DNA from: Henckelia pumila
Lineage: Eukaryota; Streptophyta; Magnoliopsida; Lamiales; Gesneriaceae
Direction: 5' to 3'
Assembly (NCBI RefSeq): GCF_033568475.1
Contig: NC_133121.1
Span: 26,767,374-26,831,373, forward strand
DNA length: 64,000 nucleotides
Every line of letters begins with the position of its first letter. The first letter of the stretch is position 1. A program made the translations under genes and the position numbers. Below are positions 1 to 11,479 of the stretch, piece by piece. The notes under the pieces are model-generated. The model was not told the DNA's origin. It searched no databases and saw only the letters and a program-made list of their open reading frames with translations.

Positions 1-159
1 TCATAGCATGACAAGAAGATGATTGATCCAAAAAGTTTGCTTCCTGCCTGTATTTGTTTTTCATTCTCTTGCATATAGTGTTTTATCTCCCATTGAATGT
101 ACCTTGATTGGTGTAATTTTAGAATTTATTCCATTTATTTATGTATTATTCTACTTTGT

Positions 160-1316
160 TCTTTGTAGGTGAAAAAATAAACTTGGCCGAGATTATGGCG
201 TGCATAGAGAAAAACGAGAAAGCTGCGTCAAAAATTCCGAGAAAATATTAAACAAAGGATTGGGCTATCTCTGGTTCCCAAGAGTTTCCACGGAGGAGGA
301 AGTATCCCGGGCCCTCCGATCCTGCTCATCGTTTTGGTCCACCACCCAAAAGATCTGACGTGCATGATAGAAATATTGGTGGCAAAATGAAGGATGTTGT
401 AGTCGGACCCGACATCAATGCACGTATTATGAAGGTCGATGATATAAGAAATAAAAAGAGAAAAAAAACGTGATGATGAATGAGTAGTCCATCTCGACGC
501 TCTCGAGGTGGCCACTTGTTCGTGGAAGGAATGAATCATAAAAATAATTGTTTGGGATTTTAAGGATCCGGAGATTGGTTGGAGAACATGAGCTAACCTA
601 ATTGGAGATCATGACAGGTTGCATTTATTGTCTCAACCTACCGAATTGTTAACTCGGTCTCTAGCTTCGAATTCCTTTCAGGTATATTATTACTTATTCC
701 ATTTCTTATGTAGTAAATAATCTTCTTTGCCTATGGGTCTTTACACATTTTATCTCTTGCCCATACATTTCAATTTCGAGAAGAGAGATCTCGAAATTTC
801 GAGAAGAGATTGGATGAAGAAGTGGCATCATTAAGGGGTGAGTGCAAAAGACTTGGCGAGGAAGGCATTAAGGCTCGAGATGATTTTCTCAAGTTGCAAA
901 AAGAGCTTAAAGAAAAATCCAAAAGGTATTATGTCTTATTTAAGTAGATGGAGCAACTTAGGGGGAAATATTCCCATGAATTGGAGACTGGTGAGAATTT
1001 TCTCAACTCGTCAGTAGGCAAGAATCTCTTGCGAAGTACCAGAGAAAAGGCGATTGCAGGCTACCGAAAGTCCTCAGCTTTTAGAGATGAAGTGATTCAG
1101 CAGGCGATTGTTATTCATGATGAAGTTGTGGTGGATTTTTGCAAAGAACAATGGATAACTAAACTAGTTTTAGAGAAAATTATTATGATGATTCATCCTA
1201 ATATTCTAGAGCCTAATGCTGTAGAAGTTGAGGATGGCTCGGTCCTTCCCTCGGGAGACATATTGGGAGGTTTGGGTGATGAGGAGATGATCGAAGCTTT
1301 GCGCTTGAATTTCTAG
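160..1316 (+). pseudogene. Antisense additional ORF (coiled-coil, retrotransposon-associated), broken
   Basis: On the plus strand, opposite to gag and protease, are pieces of one protein type. A basic, proline-rich piece at about 180-470 contains PGPSDPAHRFGPPPKR. A charged coiled-coil piece follows at about 780-945. The longest open part, 948-1316, contains KAIAGYRKSSAFRDEV and an acidic tail. Coiled coil followed by an 'AxxxYKxSxxF'-like segment is typical of extra ORFs in Tat-type gypsy elements and of many mis-annotated plant 'hypothetical proteins'. An in-frame TAG at about 945-947 separates the last two pieces. Intron-like stretches ending in tttgtag (near 168) and tatgtag (near 713) suggest the intact ORF was spliced. 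Function unknown. Confidence 0.5.
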
Positions 1317-1734
1317 TTTGGGTAACAATAACGATGATGGCCGCATGTCGTAGCTGAGCAAAGACTACTCTTTGGGGCCGTTGAATAATTTAGTTTTTAC
1401 TAATTCTTGTCACTTTCGGGCAAGTTTTTGATATGTAATAATTAGCTGGAGTGTTTGATTTTGCTTGCTCTTTTTTTGCATATGTAAGAAATCGTTTGTG
1501 GTAACAAGGAATAAAAACTATTCCTTTATTTGGAATTTCACTTTTGTCGATTATCATATCTCTTTGTGTTTTTTAGTCGTTATTTTATACTTGATTGATG
1601 AACAGGATACTATCGCTTTAACATTGGAGCACTTCAGAAGGGATCAGGATCACAAGATTTTGTCTCATGGGAAAGTCCTAAACCCACTTGATCTCGGGAC
1701 TTATAATGTTATTTCATCTTGACCTCTTACAGCA

Positions 1735-2318
1735 TCATAAGTTCAAATGCCCCGGGGTCGGAAAATTTAGCTTCATATGATAGGTCGAGCTAATGGCTTG
1801 GAAAATATAGAGACTTGATCGTCCCATGATAACATTGTATGCAGATGAAGACTTTACTACGAGGAATTTCACCATCTTAGTAGATCGTTTGGGGTATGAA
1901 CCCAAGGAAAGAGGAAGCGTTATTTCTCCCAAAGCTTCAACTACTTCTCCAGAAAAACCGACCAGTGCAGTGTTGATTGGCGTTAACTGTGCATTGCTAA
2001 TACCCATCTTGACGAATGCATCATGAAAAAATATGTCAGCCGAAATTCTGGAATCCACTAGAATTTTCTTTACCCAAAAATTAGAGATTGTGGCTGAGAT
2101 GACTAAGGCATCATTATGGGTATCCCGAGGGTTTTCCAGATCATTGTCGCTGAATGATAATCCGCCTTGGATGGTTCCAATTTCATACATTGGCAGGGAT
2201 TTGGGGCTGAATAAATTGTTGCTCCCATTTGCTTCCCGTAGAAGGGCTTTTTTTGCATTGTTCGAGTCGCCACAGGCAGGCCCCCAGTTATTACGGTGAT
2301 TACTCCTCCAGTGGGCAA
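1735..2318 (-). pseudogene. Ty3/gypsy gag end and aspartic-protease domain, degenerate
   Basis: The minus-strand frame at 2190-1735 reads as the retropepsin-like region of Tat gypsy elements: DALVISATISNFWVKKILVD, then the flap-like LVGFSGEVVEALGEITLPL and the NVIMGRSSLYIFQAISSTYH segment. The active-site triplet, normally D-G/S/T-G, reads DSR (LVDSRISADIFF), so it cannot be catalytic. Upstream, 2318-2103 in another frame holds the preceding linker (MPTGGVITVITGGLP), so a frameshift lies near 2190. No RT follows. Confidence 0.75.
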
Positions 2319-3775
2319 ATTTTCATCTTCTCTTTCATGTTGTTTCCCGATTTCATCATGGCACTTTTGATGGTCACATTTTGGTTATTCATCCCGGTGC
2401 CTATCATCTCATTTTTCACCGTGGGACTTGTCCCCAAAATTCCCCAAATGTACGCGCTTTATGATTTTTTCAATCTCTGCTCGCAAACTGAATCAATCTT
2501 TTATAGTACGACCTTTATCTTTGTGAAAATGACAATACTTGCCCGAACATTGGCGCTTTGGGTTATTTTGCATTGGACGAGGGAATCGCAACAATCCTTG
2601 TTTTTCAGCCACCACTAGTATATTGGTCAGACGTGCATTGAGGGGTATATTCTGGAGGCGGGAGCTCTGTGTTGTTCGCTTCTAGTCTCGCCTTCTAATA
2701 TCTGATTTATCTTCTTCCCTCTTCCTTTTATTCAATTAGTGTGACTCTACAGATTCTTCAACTCATATGTATTTCTCATCCCTTTCCAGCAATTCTTCTA
2801 AGTTTTTGGACGGCTTCCCCGCGATTGATTCCTTGAACTTCCGATGGCACAAGTTTTTCTGCATTATTCCAGCTAACAGATCATGGTTCACGTGTAAGAC
2901 CTCGTGAACCGCATGAGTAAACCATCAAACATAGTCTCTCAAACTTCCCCTTATTTCTGAATGATTGTGAACAGATACACTGCTGTTTTCGGATATTTCT
3001 TGTTAATTGAAAATTGTTGGATGAATCACTCGGTAAGTTGCTCCAAATTGGCGATGGATCCAGAAGGCAACTTATTGAACCATGTGATTTCTCTGCCTGC
3101 TAATATTTTTCGGAATATTTTACAGCATGCAACATTATTGATGCCATACAAACCCGCTTTCGCGTAGAACTTCTCAATATGGTCTTGGAGATCCACTTGT
3201 TCCATCGAACTCTGGTAAGCTGGGGATTTTGACCCCCTTTGGTAATACTTCAGATAGGATGGCATTAGTGAAGGGGCTTCGACATGACAACAAGATTGTT
3301 GACGAATTTTTTCAAGTTACATATGTGTGAGACCCATCTCCTCAGGTTGGATTAGTGGTTTTTTTTCGCCAGAGATGTCGTGAACTGTGTGAGCACTTGT
3401 TTCGCCCTCTTTATGAGTAGTATTTTTCTTGGTCCTCTCAGGATCTTTGTCATTCATTTTAAACTTAGTTTTCTTTGGGTCTTATTTATCAGGGTCACGA
3501 GATGATGAGCCTTCACTCTGAGCCTTCTTCTTGGTGCTTTTGCGCTTACGGGATTGCAGGAACTGAGCAACTGCTTTTGTTGCTGCGTGTGCGGCTATGT
3601 TTTCCATTAATGCAGTCAAGGATTCCTGGGTGAAAGTAGACCTTGGCGGTACGTCTCCGTTGCGATTATTTTCTTGAGATATTTGTGATTGTATGTGTGC
3701 TCTTAATGACGTAGAAAACGAGTTCCCACAGACGGCGCCAAGCTGATGTAGCCAAAAAATGCTTGTACCCGACAA
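2319..3775 (-). pseudogene. Ty3/gypsy gag remnant
   Basis: The minus-strand segment at about 3265-3026 matches the gag (Retrotrans_gag) signature: DLQDHIEKFYAKAGLYGI followed by CKIFRKILAGREITWFNKLP. This is the classic 'dQE.l..F...l...W.....F..tL.g.A..Wf..Lp' pattern. The N-terminal part at 3775-3482 starts right after the primer-binding site and ends in a Lys/Ser-rich stretch. Between 3025 and 2319 the homology continues only in short pieces separated by stops. No zinc knuckle was recognised. Confidence 0.65.
3721..3741 (-). other. Primer-binding site of the Tat-like element
   Basis: The minus strand reads TTGGCGCCGTCTGTGGGAAC two bases inside the LTR edge at 3744. TGGCGCC is a standard plant retrotransposon tRNA complement. 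I do not assign the tRNA. The copia element at 6385 has almost the same site. Confidence 0.7.
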
Positions 3776-4170
3776 GTTGCTTCCGCAAAATCCGGAGTAT
3801 CAGTATTTTCTTGTACGTTCTCAGTTGAAATCTTCAATGGGTCGTTCCTAAGTCATAAAGAAAAGTCAGAGGAGCCGGGAGAGTTTTCAACGAAGACACT
3901 CCGACACTCAAGTCAGTGATTACTCAAAAAATAATAATCGAGAGTAGAGCGCTAAAAAAAATGTTTACCTTAATAATGAGGTGACTTGAGCTATTTATAA
4001 ATATTAGGAGAGTTTAACAAGCTTGAGCCTCTTATGAGCTTTTGTATATTACAAGGTCTGCTTAAATAAATTTAAATAATAATTAAATAAGCTTGAAACC
4101 CAAAAAATATTTAGACTTGACCTTTTTTATTGGATCTGGGCCTAGTGGATTTTTTAGATGTAACTCATCA
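3744..4170 (-). repeat. 5' LTR of the Tat-like element
   Basis: On the minus strand the segment begins TGATGAGTTACATC and ends GGCTACATCA, giving 5-bp inverted ends TGATG/CATCA. It is 427 bp and carries a TATA-like tttataaata (3995-4004 region) in the correct orientation. The primer-binding site directly adjoins its 3' end. No second copy is in the window to confirm the edges. Confidence 0.65.
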
Positions 4171-4381
4171 CTTACTTTGGTAATCATGTTTGCCCCAATT
4201 GTAGATCTGAATAAAGGTAATTTTTCATAATAAAAAAACATTTTTTGAACTTGAAATATTTGAAGGCATAAATAATTCTTGGTACATACGGTGTGAACAT
4301 ATTAGGACGTGAAAATAACATAAAACTTTGACAAAAATCAAAATGGATAATAGAAGACGCAAATCATGCTAAACATATATA

Positions 4382-5018
4382 TAAGAATTGCAGAGGGTCG
4401 GGTTCGGGGCGGGTTTGGGCAAACCCGAGACCCTCCCCGCCTCCCCTTGGACCCGACCCGACCCGACCCGCCCCGCCACGGCCCGTGAACCCGGCGGGTC
4501 CAATCCGGGTTAGACCCGTTGGACCCGCCAAATTTTAGATAACTTAAATTTTATTAAAAAATTTAAATAAATTAAAAAATTAATTAAAAAATCATTAAAT
4601 TTATTTTTCAAATTTATATTAACAATATTTAGGACAAAAAATATTCTCACAAGTTAAAAATGTATTATTTTTTATTTAATTAACAATTAAAAACTAAAGA
4701 AATTTTATAATAATATATTTTTATATTAAAAATATCATGATATATTAAAATTATTTCAACCCAAAAAATATTATAAACTCAAATTATGAATAAAGTATTG
4801 GTTATTTAATATAAAAATATAATTATATATTATTAATATATATATACATATATATTTAATATTTATATATTAATATATATTTTTGGTGGGGCGGGTCTGG
4901 CCAAACCCGAGACCCGCCCCTGACCCGCATATGGACCCGCTTGGCCGGGTCTAGACCCGCCCCGTCGGGTCGGGTTCGATGCGAGGCCGGGTTTAGACCC
5001 GACCCATTGTCATCCCTA
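4382..5018. mobile_element. Non-autonomous hAT-type element (637 bp) with 8-bp TSD
   Basis: The right end reads ...CATTGTCATCCCTA. Its reverse complement starts TAGGGATGACAATGGGTCGGG, a terminal inverted repeat widely seen in plant hAT MITEs. The left end TAAGAATTGCAGAGGGTCGGG matches it at 15 of 21 positions. The flanks carry an exact 8-bp duplication, CATATATA (4374-4381 and 5019-5026), the length expected for hAT transposase. Both subterminal regions are packed with GGGTCGGG/CCCGACCC repeats and the core is AT-rich with no ORF. The duplication sits in TA-rich sequence, so chance similarity is a small risk. Confidence 0.85.
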
Positions 5019-5026
5019 CATATATA

Positions 5027-5567
5027 CTTAGAAAATGTCGTGATTCATGGATTAATGTTTTGTTTTTCCAGATAATTTTTTAAATCAATTTTATGATCTT
5101 TCAAAGCCATTGTAATTGACATTATTGAAAGTAAGGTTATTTCACTTTCACCTGATGGATTTTACTTTAATTTAATAATATAAAAATATCATATAATACA
5201 ATCCTCACACAACATAGTTTGATGAATTATTTGAAAATTGATTCTGCTACTTTTCCTCAGATGGCATCAACATATTTCCAAGTGAACTCCCAAGGGAAAA
5301 AAAACAAGATCAATAAAATAGATATCAACTGTTTGTATACTGAAAAGGTGAGCATTAGATTTCCTGTGAGACGTTTCGACTCGACACATATCTGCAACAA
5401 AAATTAATATTTGGACGTAAAAAATAATATTTTTCATGGGTGTGCCAAAAAAGATATATGTTCTAAATTAAGTCGTTTGATCGTCTCATACGATTTTTTT
5501 TAAAAAAAAATAAGAATTGGATCAAAATCATGTTTAAATTGAGTTATGATTATGAATCATCTGAAAG
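5027..5567. other. Intergenic, no gene seen
   Basis: AT-rich DNA between the hAT element and the copia insertion. A 62-codon ORF at 5219-5407 has no recognisable features. The original host sequence resumes at 11239 after the copia insertion. Confidence 0.5.
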
Positions 5568-6382
5568 TGTTAAAACGTGCTTCTGTCAGATTTAATGTGA
5601 ATAGAAAATTGATCAGATCAAAGTACAGTGACCAAATGAGTTCAGTGATCAGATGAGTTCATGGTCAAATCGAATCTTGGGATCGGATCGAAGTTTATGC
5701 TCATATGAGTTATTCGGATGAGTTCAGGCATATCGATTGCTCGAATGGTGAGACTTGGTTAGAAGTCGGATGAAGTGTCCGTGAAGCTGTAAGATTGAAG
5801 GCAGATCGAAGTACAAGAGCAGATCAGACTGATGCGAGAAGACTTATCGAATTGGGCCACATTGACTTTGAAGTTGGGTCTTAGTAAGTTGTTGACCTAA
5901 AGCACAAGAAGAAAGTCGGTGTATCTTCTCTATATAAGTAGATGGAAGCAGCCGTAACCAACATAATAGAAAATCAAATTCTTCAACCTCCATAAAATAT
6001 TTGAAAGAGAAGAAAAGAGAGAATTCAGAGGAGAGAACTGGGGCGTAGATTGTGATGGAAAGATTCAAGGATTTAAAGCTTGAATCGAGTCTGTATCTAT
6101 CATTAGAGTTGTATGGTCTGGTTCTGTAATAAGCTTGGGTTTGAGCTTGGATTTCTTCTATTCGTGATTAATAAAAGTGTTGTGTTGCTCTCCCGTGGAC
6201 GTAGACAAATTCACTGTCGAACCACATAAATACTTGTGTTGTTTATTTGCTTTCGCGTGTGTTGGTGTTTGATCTGTGTTCCGTGGGTTACATCTGGGAT
6301 TGTGTTCTTGCGTTTTGTTGTGGGTTTGTTTATTTGGTAATTCTCGGAATATCAAGTTTGTTTTTTTGATTGATTCCTAACA
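5568..6382 (+). repeat. 5' LTR of the copia element
   Basis: Starts TGTTAAAACGTGC and ends TGATTGATTCCTAACA. The TATA box tatataag is at 5931-5938. The U3 part is rich in repeated agatcag/cagatc words. It pairs with the 3' LTR over its full length. Confidence 0.93.
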
Positions 6383-6384
6383 AA

Positions 6385-6403
6385 TGGCGCCTTCTGTGGG
6401 AAA
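6385..6403 (+). other. Primer-binding site of the copia element
   Basis: TGGCGCCTTCTGTGGGAAA starts two bases after the 5' LTR. It differs at one base from the site used by the gypsy element at 3721-3741 over the first 18 bases. Confidence 0.7.
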
Positions 6404-6413
6404 CTAAGCAAAG

Positions 6414-7200
6414 ATGGTGGGATCAATGAAATTTGATATTGAAAAGTTTACGGACAAGAACGATTTCTCGTTCTGGAGAATTAAGATCCGAGCAATCCTG
6501 ATACAGCAAGGATTGGTGAAAGCACTTAAGAAGAAACATGAGATGTCTGATGATATCGAGAACAAGGATGAATTGCTCGAGAAAGCACACAGTGTGATTA
6601 TTCTCTATCTGGGTGATTGACCTCTTCAAGTGGTGGCGAGAGAAGAATATGTTGTGGCTGTGTGGCTTAAACTTGAGAATTTATATATGACAAAATCTCT
6701 GGCTAACCGTCTGTACATGAAATAGAGGTTGTATTCCTTTGTGATCAAGGATGATAAGAACCTGAAAGACCAGATCGAAGAATTCACCAAGATATTGGAT
6801 GACTTGGAGAATATTGAAGTAAAGCTTGAGGATGAAGATCGGGCTTTGATACTTCTGAATGCACTTCCTAAAGCATATGAAAATTTCAGGGATGCTTTGC
6901 TCTATGGAAGAGAATAGACGATAACACTGGAAGAAGTTATGTCTACTATTCAATCCAAGGAACTTCAGAGAAAGTCAAACACAAACACTGAATCACATGG
7001 AGAGGGTCTTATGGTGAGGGGAAAAAGTGATTAGAGGACATCCAATGGGAAGTATAGGCCAAAATCCAGATCTAAGAGTCAAGGAAGATACCAGAACAGA
7101 AATTTGGGGAATCTGAAGTGCTTTGCATGTCATAAGGTTGGGCATATCAGGAGAGATTGTTCAGAAAGGAAAGGGAAGCAACAAGAAAAATCAAAAGAAG
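6414..7200 (+). pseudogene. Copia gag with CCHC zinc knuckle, broken
   Basis: The frame starts MVGSMKFDIEKFTDKNDFSF at 6414, a copia gag N-terminus (KF.G.n.f..Wk.km). It is interrupted by stops at about 6618, 6723, 6915 and 7031. Other copia gag landmarks follow: ALILLNALPKAYENFRDAL at about 6840-6900 and the knuckle CFACHKVGHIRRDC (CX2CX4HX4C) at about 7120-7161. The stop at 6723 (aaatagagg) stands where the family has KQR, so CAG has become TAG. Gag would form the virus-like particle and the knuckle would bind RNA. Confidence 0.85.
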
Positions 7201-8700
7201 ATGGTATCCTGGACGTAGCTTCAGATGGATATGACTCAGCAGAAGTATTGGTGGTTTGTAAAGGTGATCAAAACCACGAGTGGATACTAGATTCAGGGTG
7301 CTTTTTTTACATGTGTCCTATAAGATCCTGATTTGAAAAGTTGGAGGAATCAGATTAGGGCATGGTATTGTTGGGAAATAATCAATAATGCAGGATAAAG
7401 GGCTCTGTGAATATCAGAATAAGGATACATGATGGGATTGACAGAGTACTCACTAATGTGAGGTATGTGCCCGAGTTGAAGAGAAACTTGATATCATTGG
7501 GAACACTTGATGCTCAGTAATACTCATTCAAATCAGCTGGAGCAGAAAGTCTCTCAGTGTCTAAAGGGTCTCTGATTATTATAAAGGCTATCAAAAGGAA
7601 CCTCATATATGTACTATAAGGTGAGACAATCATTGGAAGCACAACAAGTATTCAGGAACAACAAGACAGAACCAAGCTATGACATCTGAGACTTGGACAT
7701 GTAAGTGAGAAGGGATTACATGAATTGTCTAAACAGGGTCTGTTAGGTGGAGTTAAGATCGAATCACTGGAGTTGTGTGATAGTTGTGCTCTTGGGAAAT
7801 CAAAAAGAGTATCATTTGGTCAAGGAAGTCACAAAACTGAGCAACCATTGGCCTAGATACATTCAGATCTATGGGGTCCTTCTCGGACAGAAACCCATGG
7901 AGGAGGCATATACTTTATGTCTTTGATAGATGATTACTCCAGGAGAGTATAGATATTCATCTTAAAGACTAAGGATAAAGCTTATGAAAAATTCAGAGAA
8001 TGGCTGCTGGCAGTTGAGAACAATAGTGATCGAAGAGTTAAACACCTGAGAACAGATAATGGGCTGGAATACATATCAGAGAAGTTCATTAAGCTATGTA
8101 AGGAGAAAGGCATTACCAGACACAGAACAATGGCAGAAAAACCACAGCAGAATGGCCTAGCGGAGAGAATGAACAGAACTCTTCTGGAAAGGGTCAGATG
8201 TATGTTGATCAATGCTTCTCTTTCTAAGTCCTTCTAGGGAGAAGCATTATCTACTGCGTGCTATTTGGTCATTAAGTGTCCATCAAGTGCAATTGGTTCC
8301 AAGACACCAATGAAAAAGTGGAATGGAACACCTCCAGATTACTCAAACTTGAGAGTATTTAGATGTCTTGCATATGCTCATCTGAAACAGGACAAATTGG
8401 AAGCAAGGGCAGTCAGATGTATATTCATTGGGTATCCAGATGGTGTGAAAAGGTATAAAGTTTGGAACTTTGAGTCAAAAGGTCCAAAGTGTTTCAACAC
8501 CAGAGATGTAAAGTTTGATGAAACCAAACTGGGATATAAAATGAATACAGATGGAAAAGAAAAACAGATCAGTGAGAATCTTAAACTACCGATTGAGGTG
8601 GAGTCATCTGTGACAGATACAGGGTCAGATGAGATGCAAGATGATAATATGACAGCGAGTGATCCAAAATAGGACTTGAGTACTTATAATCTTGCAAGAG
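7201..8700 (+). pseudogene. Copia protease and integrase, broken
   Basis: The protease active site is WILDSGCFFYMCP at about 7279-7317. The DSG is kept but the family's S-x-H after it reads F-Y. The frame then breaks. Integrase starts with the HHCC region (LRLGHVS...CDSCALGKSK, about 7684-7803) and has the catalytic core: IHSDLWGP (about 7861), LRTDNGLEY (about 8046) and QQNGLAERMNRTLLE (about 8145-8190). All three acidic residues are readable. Stops at about 7852 (for Q), 7951 (for W) and 8238 (for W) interrupt it. The C-terminal GKE-like part is 8265-8672. Confidence 0.85.
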
Positions 8701-10375
8701 ACAGAACCAGAAGGGAGATCATAGCTCCTAAGAGGTTTGGAGAAGTTGATCTGTCTTGGTATGCACTTACAGTAGCTGAGGAGATAGAGTATTCAGAGCC
8801 GAATACTTATGATTAAGCTATGGCTAGTAAACATAAAGATAAGTGGATAGAAGCTATGAATGAAGATATGAACTCACTGGAGAAAAATCTAACCTGGACA
8901 TTAGTAGACAGATCGAAGCATCAGAAGACATTGGGATGCAAATGGATCTATAAACAGAAGGACGGAAATCTTGGTACATATCAGATCAAGTATAAATCCA
9001 GATTGGTTGCAAAGGGTTTTGTTCAGGTAGAAAAAATATATTTTAATGAAGTCTATTCTCCAGTGGTGAAGCATTGTTCCATCCGGATTATGTTAGCACT
9101 GGTAAACCAGCTCGACTTGGAGATTGAGCAGCTTGATGTAAAGACTGTGTTTCTACACGGTGACCTTGAAGAAACCATTTATATGGAACAACCTAAGGGC
9201 TACATACATCAGAAGACACAAAATAAGGTCTGCTTATTGAGGAAATCATTGTATGGGCTAAAGAAAAGTCCGAGGCAGTGGAACAGGAGGTTTGATGAGT
9301 TTATGATTCATATTGGTTTTGTGAGAAGACAATATAACATATGTGTCTATCTGAAGAAGGATGAAGGGCAGGTTATCTTGTACCTACTGATTTTCGTTGA
9401 TGATATCTTGATTGCAAGTAAAAGTAGGGCAGAGATATCATCCTTGAAGCAACTGCTCAACTCAGAATTTGAGACGAAAGATTTAGGAGAAGTAAAGAGG
9501 ATTCTAGGCATGGACATAATGAGAAACAGGAAAAGACGGGAGATTCATCTGAGTCAAAAGAATTATTTGAGGAAGGTAGTTCTGAAGTATAATATGAATC
9601 AAGCAAAATCCATCTTGACCCCTCTGGGACAGCATTTGAAGCTTTCTGCGAATCAGTCACCTGAAATTGAGGAATACAAGATAAAGATGGCTGGTATACC
9701 ATATGCTAGTGGAGTGGAAAGTCTTATATATGGAATGGTGTGTAGTAGGCCTGATCTGGCATACGCAATCAGTGTTGTGTCAAGATTTATGGCTAATCCA
9801 GGTACATATAATTGGGAAGCTCTTAAATGGATTCTCAGATATCTTATAAACACGACTGGGTTGGGATTGAAGTTTGAGAAACAACAAGATGGGATTGATC
9901 CGGTTGTTGGATATTTGGATTCAGATTTTGTTGAGAACTTAGACACGAGAAAATCATTGACTGGATATGTGTTCACATTTTATAGCACAACGATCACTTG
10001 GAAGTCTAATCTACAGTTAGTGGTTGCCCTTTCTACCACTGAGACAGAATTCATAACTGTCACCGAGACCATAAAAGAAGGATTGTGGTTAAAAGGAATT
10101 ATAGCGGAGCTTGGTATGAAACAAGATCAAGTTGTAGTATACTGTGACAATCAAAGTGCAATACACTTGACAAAACACCAATTCTATCATGAACGATCGA
10201 ACACATAGATGTGAAGATGCATTTTCGTCAGAGATGTAATTGAAAAAAGAGATGTGATCCTTGTGAAAATAGCATCAGAAGAAAACCCTGCAGATGTTAT
10301 GACGAAGTCATTGTCGTATGCTAAGTTCAAGAAATGTTTAGACTTAGTTATTGTGGTGATTGGAAATTAGCAAAA
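8701..10375 (+). pseudogene. Copia reverse transcriptase and RNase H, longest open part
   Basis: An open frame of 462 codons (8820-10208) covers nearly all of RT and RNase H. RT shows KARLVAKG-like KSRLVAKGFVQ, LDVKTVFLHGDLEE, the MEQPKGY block and the catalytic YLLIFVDDILIAS. RNase H shows GYLDSDFVENLDTRKSLTGY, ALSTTETEF and VYCDNQSAIHLTKH. A TAG at about 10206 and a further frameshift break the last 50 codons; the expected end (ENPADVMTKSL) is readable at about 10277-10310. Several positions usually conserved are altered, for example W at the RNase H strand start. Confidence 0.9.
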
Positions 10376-10426
10376 GGAGGCTAAGATGGAGAGCAGCATT
10401 CAACCTGAAAGAATCATGGTGGAGAT

Positions 10427-11238
10427 TGTTGAATTGTGCTTCTGTCAGATTGAATGTGAATAGAGAAGAGATCAGATCAAAGTACAGTGACCAGATGAGT
10501 TTAGTGATCAGATGAGATAATGGTCAGATCGAATCTTGGGATCAGATCGAAGTTGATTGTCAGATGAGTTCTTCGGATGAGTTCAGGCTGATCGATTGCT
10601 CGAGTGTTGAGACTTGATTAGAAGTCAGATGAAGTGTCCGTGAAGCTGTAATCTTGATGGCAGATCGAAGTACAGGAGCAGATCAGACTGATGCAAGAAC
10701 ACTTACCGAGTTGGGCCACGTTGACTTTGAAGTTGGGCCTTAGTAAGTTGTTGACATAAAGCCCAAGAAGAAAGTCGGCGTATCTTCTCTATATAAGCAG
10801 ATGGAAGCAGCCGTAACCAACATAATAGAAAATCAAATTCTTCAACCTCCAGAAAATATTTGAGAGAGAAGAAAAGAGAGAATTCAGAGGAGAGAACTGG
10901 GGCGTAGATTATGACGGGAAGATTCAAAGATTTAAAGCATGAATCATGTCTGTATCTATCATTAGAGTTGTCTGGTCTGGTTCTATAATAAGCTCGGGTT
11001 TGAGCTTGGATTTCTTCTGTTCGTGATTAATAAAAGTGTTGTGTTGCTCTCCCGTGGACGTAGGCAAACTTTTTGCCGAACCACGTAAATACTTGTGTTG
11101 TTTATTTGCTTTCGCGTGTGTTGGTGTTTGATCAATGTTGCAGGGTTACATCTGGGATTGTGTTCTTGCGTTTTGTTGTGTGTGTTTATTTGGTAATTTT
11201 CGGAATATCAAGTTTGGTTTTTTGATTGATTCCTAACA
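10427..11238 (+). repeat. 3' LTR of the copia element
   Basis: Starts TGTTGAATTGTGC right after a purine-rich tggtggagat stretch (polypurine tract) and ends TTGATTGATTCCTAACA. TATA box tatataag is at about 10790-10797. Target duplication GAAAG follows. Transcription from this LTR would run towards the 3' end of the alpha-galactosidase gene on the opposite strand. Confidence 0.93.
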
Positions 11239-11479
11239 GAAAGAGACAGAACAAAAATACAACAATAATTAATATAATCATTGCTACGCTAAAAAGTTTG
11301 GGAAAAAGTTAATTGTGCTACAAAATCCCTTGAAATTATATACGAAGATTAGTAATACATTCTAGATTTTCTCAAATTTCCCATTGGAAACTCAATGATC
11401 TCCACTCCATAATAATATAAATTTATTCCCCACTTACAAATTTCTTGAAACTCACTCATCCTTACATTGAAAAGCCACC
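11239..11479 (-). other. 3' flank of the alpha-galactosidase gene (probable 3' UTR)
   Basis: 241 bp between the copia 3' LTR and the stop codon. It is AT-rich and should hold the 3' UTR of the minus-strand gene. No single poly(A) signal can be fixed. Confidence 0.4.

Larger units (their letters stand above)
1..4170 (-). mobile_element. Tat-like Ty3/gypsy retrotransposon, internally deleted, runs off the left edge
   Basis: Reading leftwards from 4170 the order is 5' LTR, primer-binding site, gag remnants, aspartic-protease region, then an ORF in the opposite sense. Reverse transcriptase, RNase H and integrase, which should follow protease, are absent between 1735 and about 1316. An antisense extra ORF is a known feature of some Tat-lineage elements, so I read this as a Tat-like element that lost most of pol. 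Every coding part carries stops or frameshifts. The other LTR, if present, lies outside the window. Lineage is inferred from the protease wording and the antisense ORF. Confidence 0.65.
5568..11238 (+). mobile_element. Complete Ty1/copia retrotransposon (Tork/Tnt1-like), coding region dead
   Basis: A 5671-bp element bounded by two LTRs of 815 and 812 bp, each TGTT...AACA, flanked by the exact 5-bp duplication GAAAG (5563-5567 and 11239-11243). Internal order is PBS, gag with CCHC knuckle, protease, integrase, reverse transcriptase, RNase H, the copia order. The polyprotein frame is broken by at least eight stops and some frameshifts, so it is not autonomous. By eye the LTRs differ at roughly one base in ten, so the insertion is old. 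It lies 242 bp beyond the stop codon of the alpha-galactosidase gene and points towards it. Confidence 0.95.
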
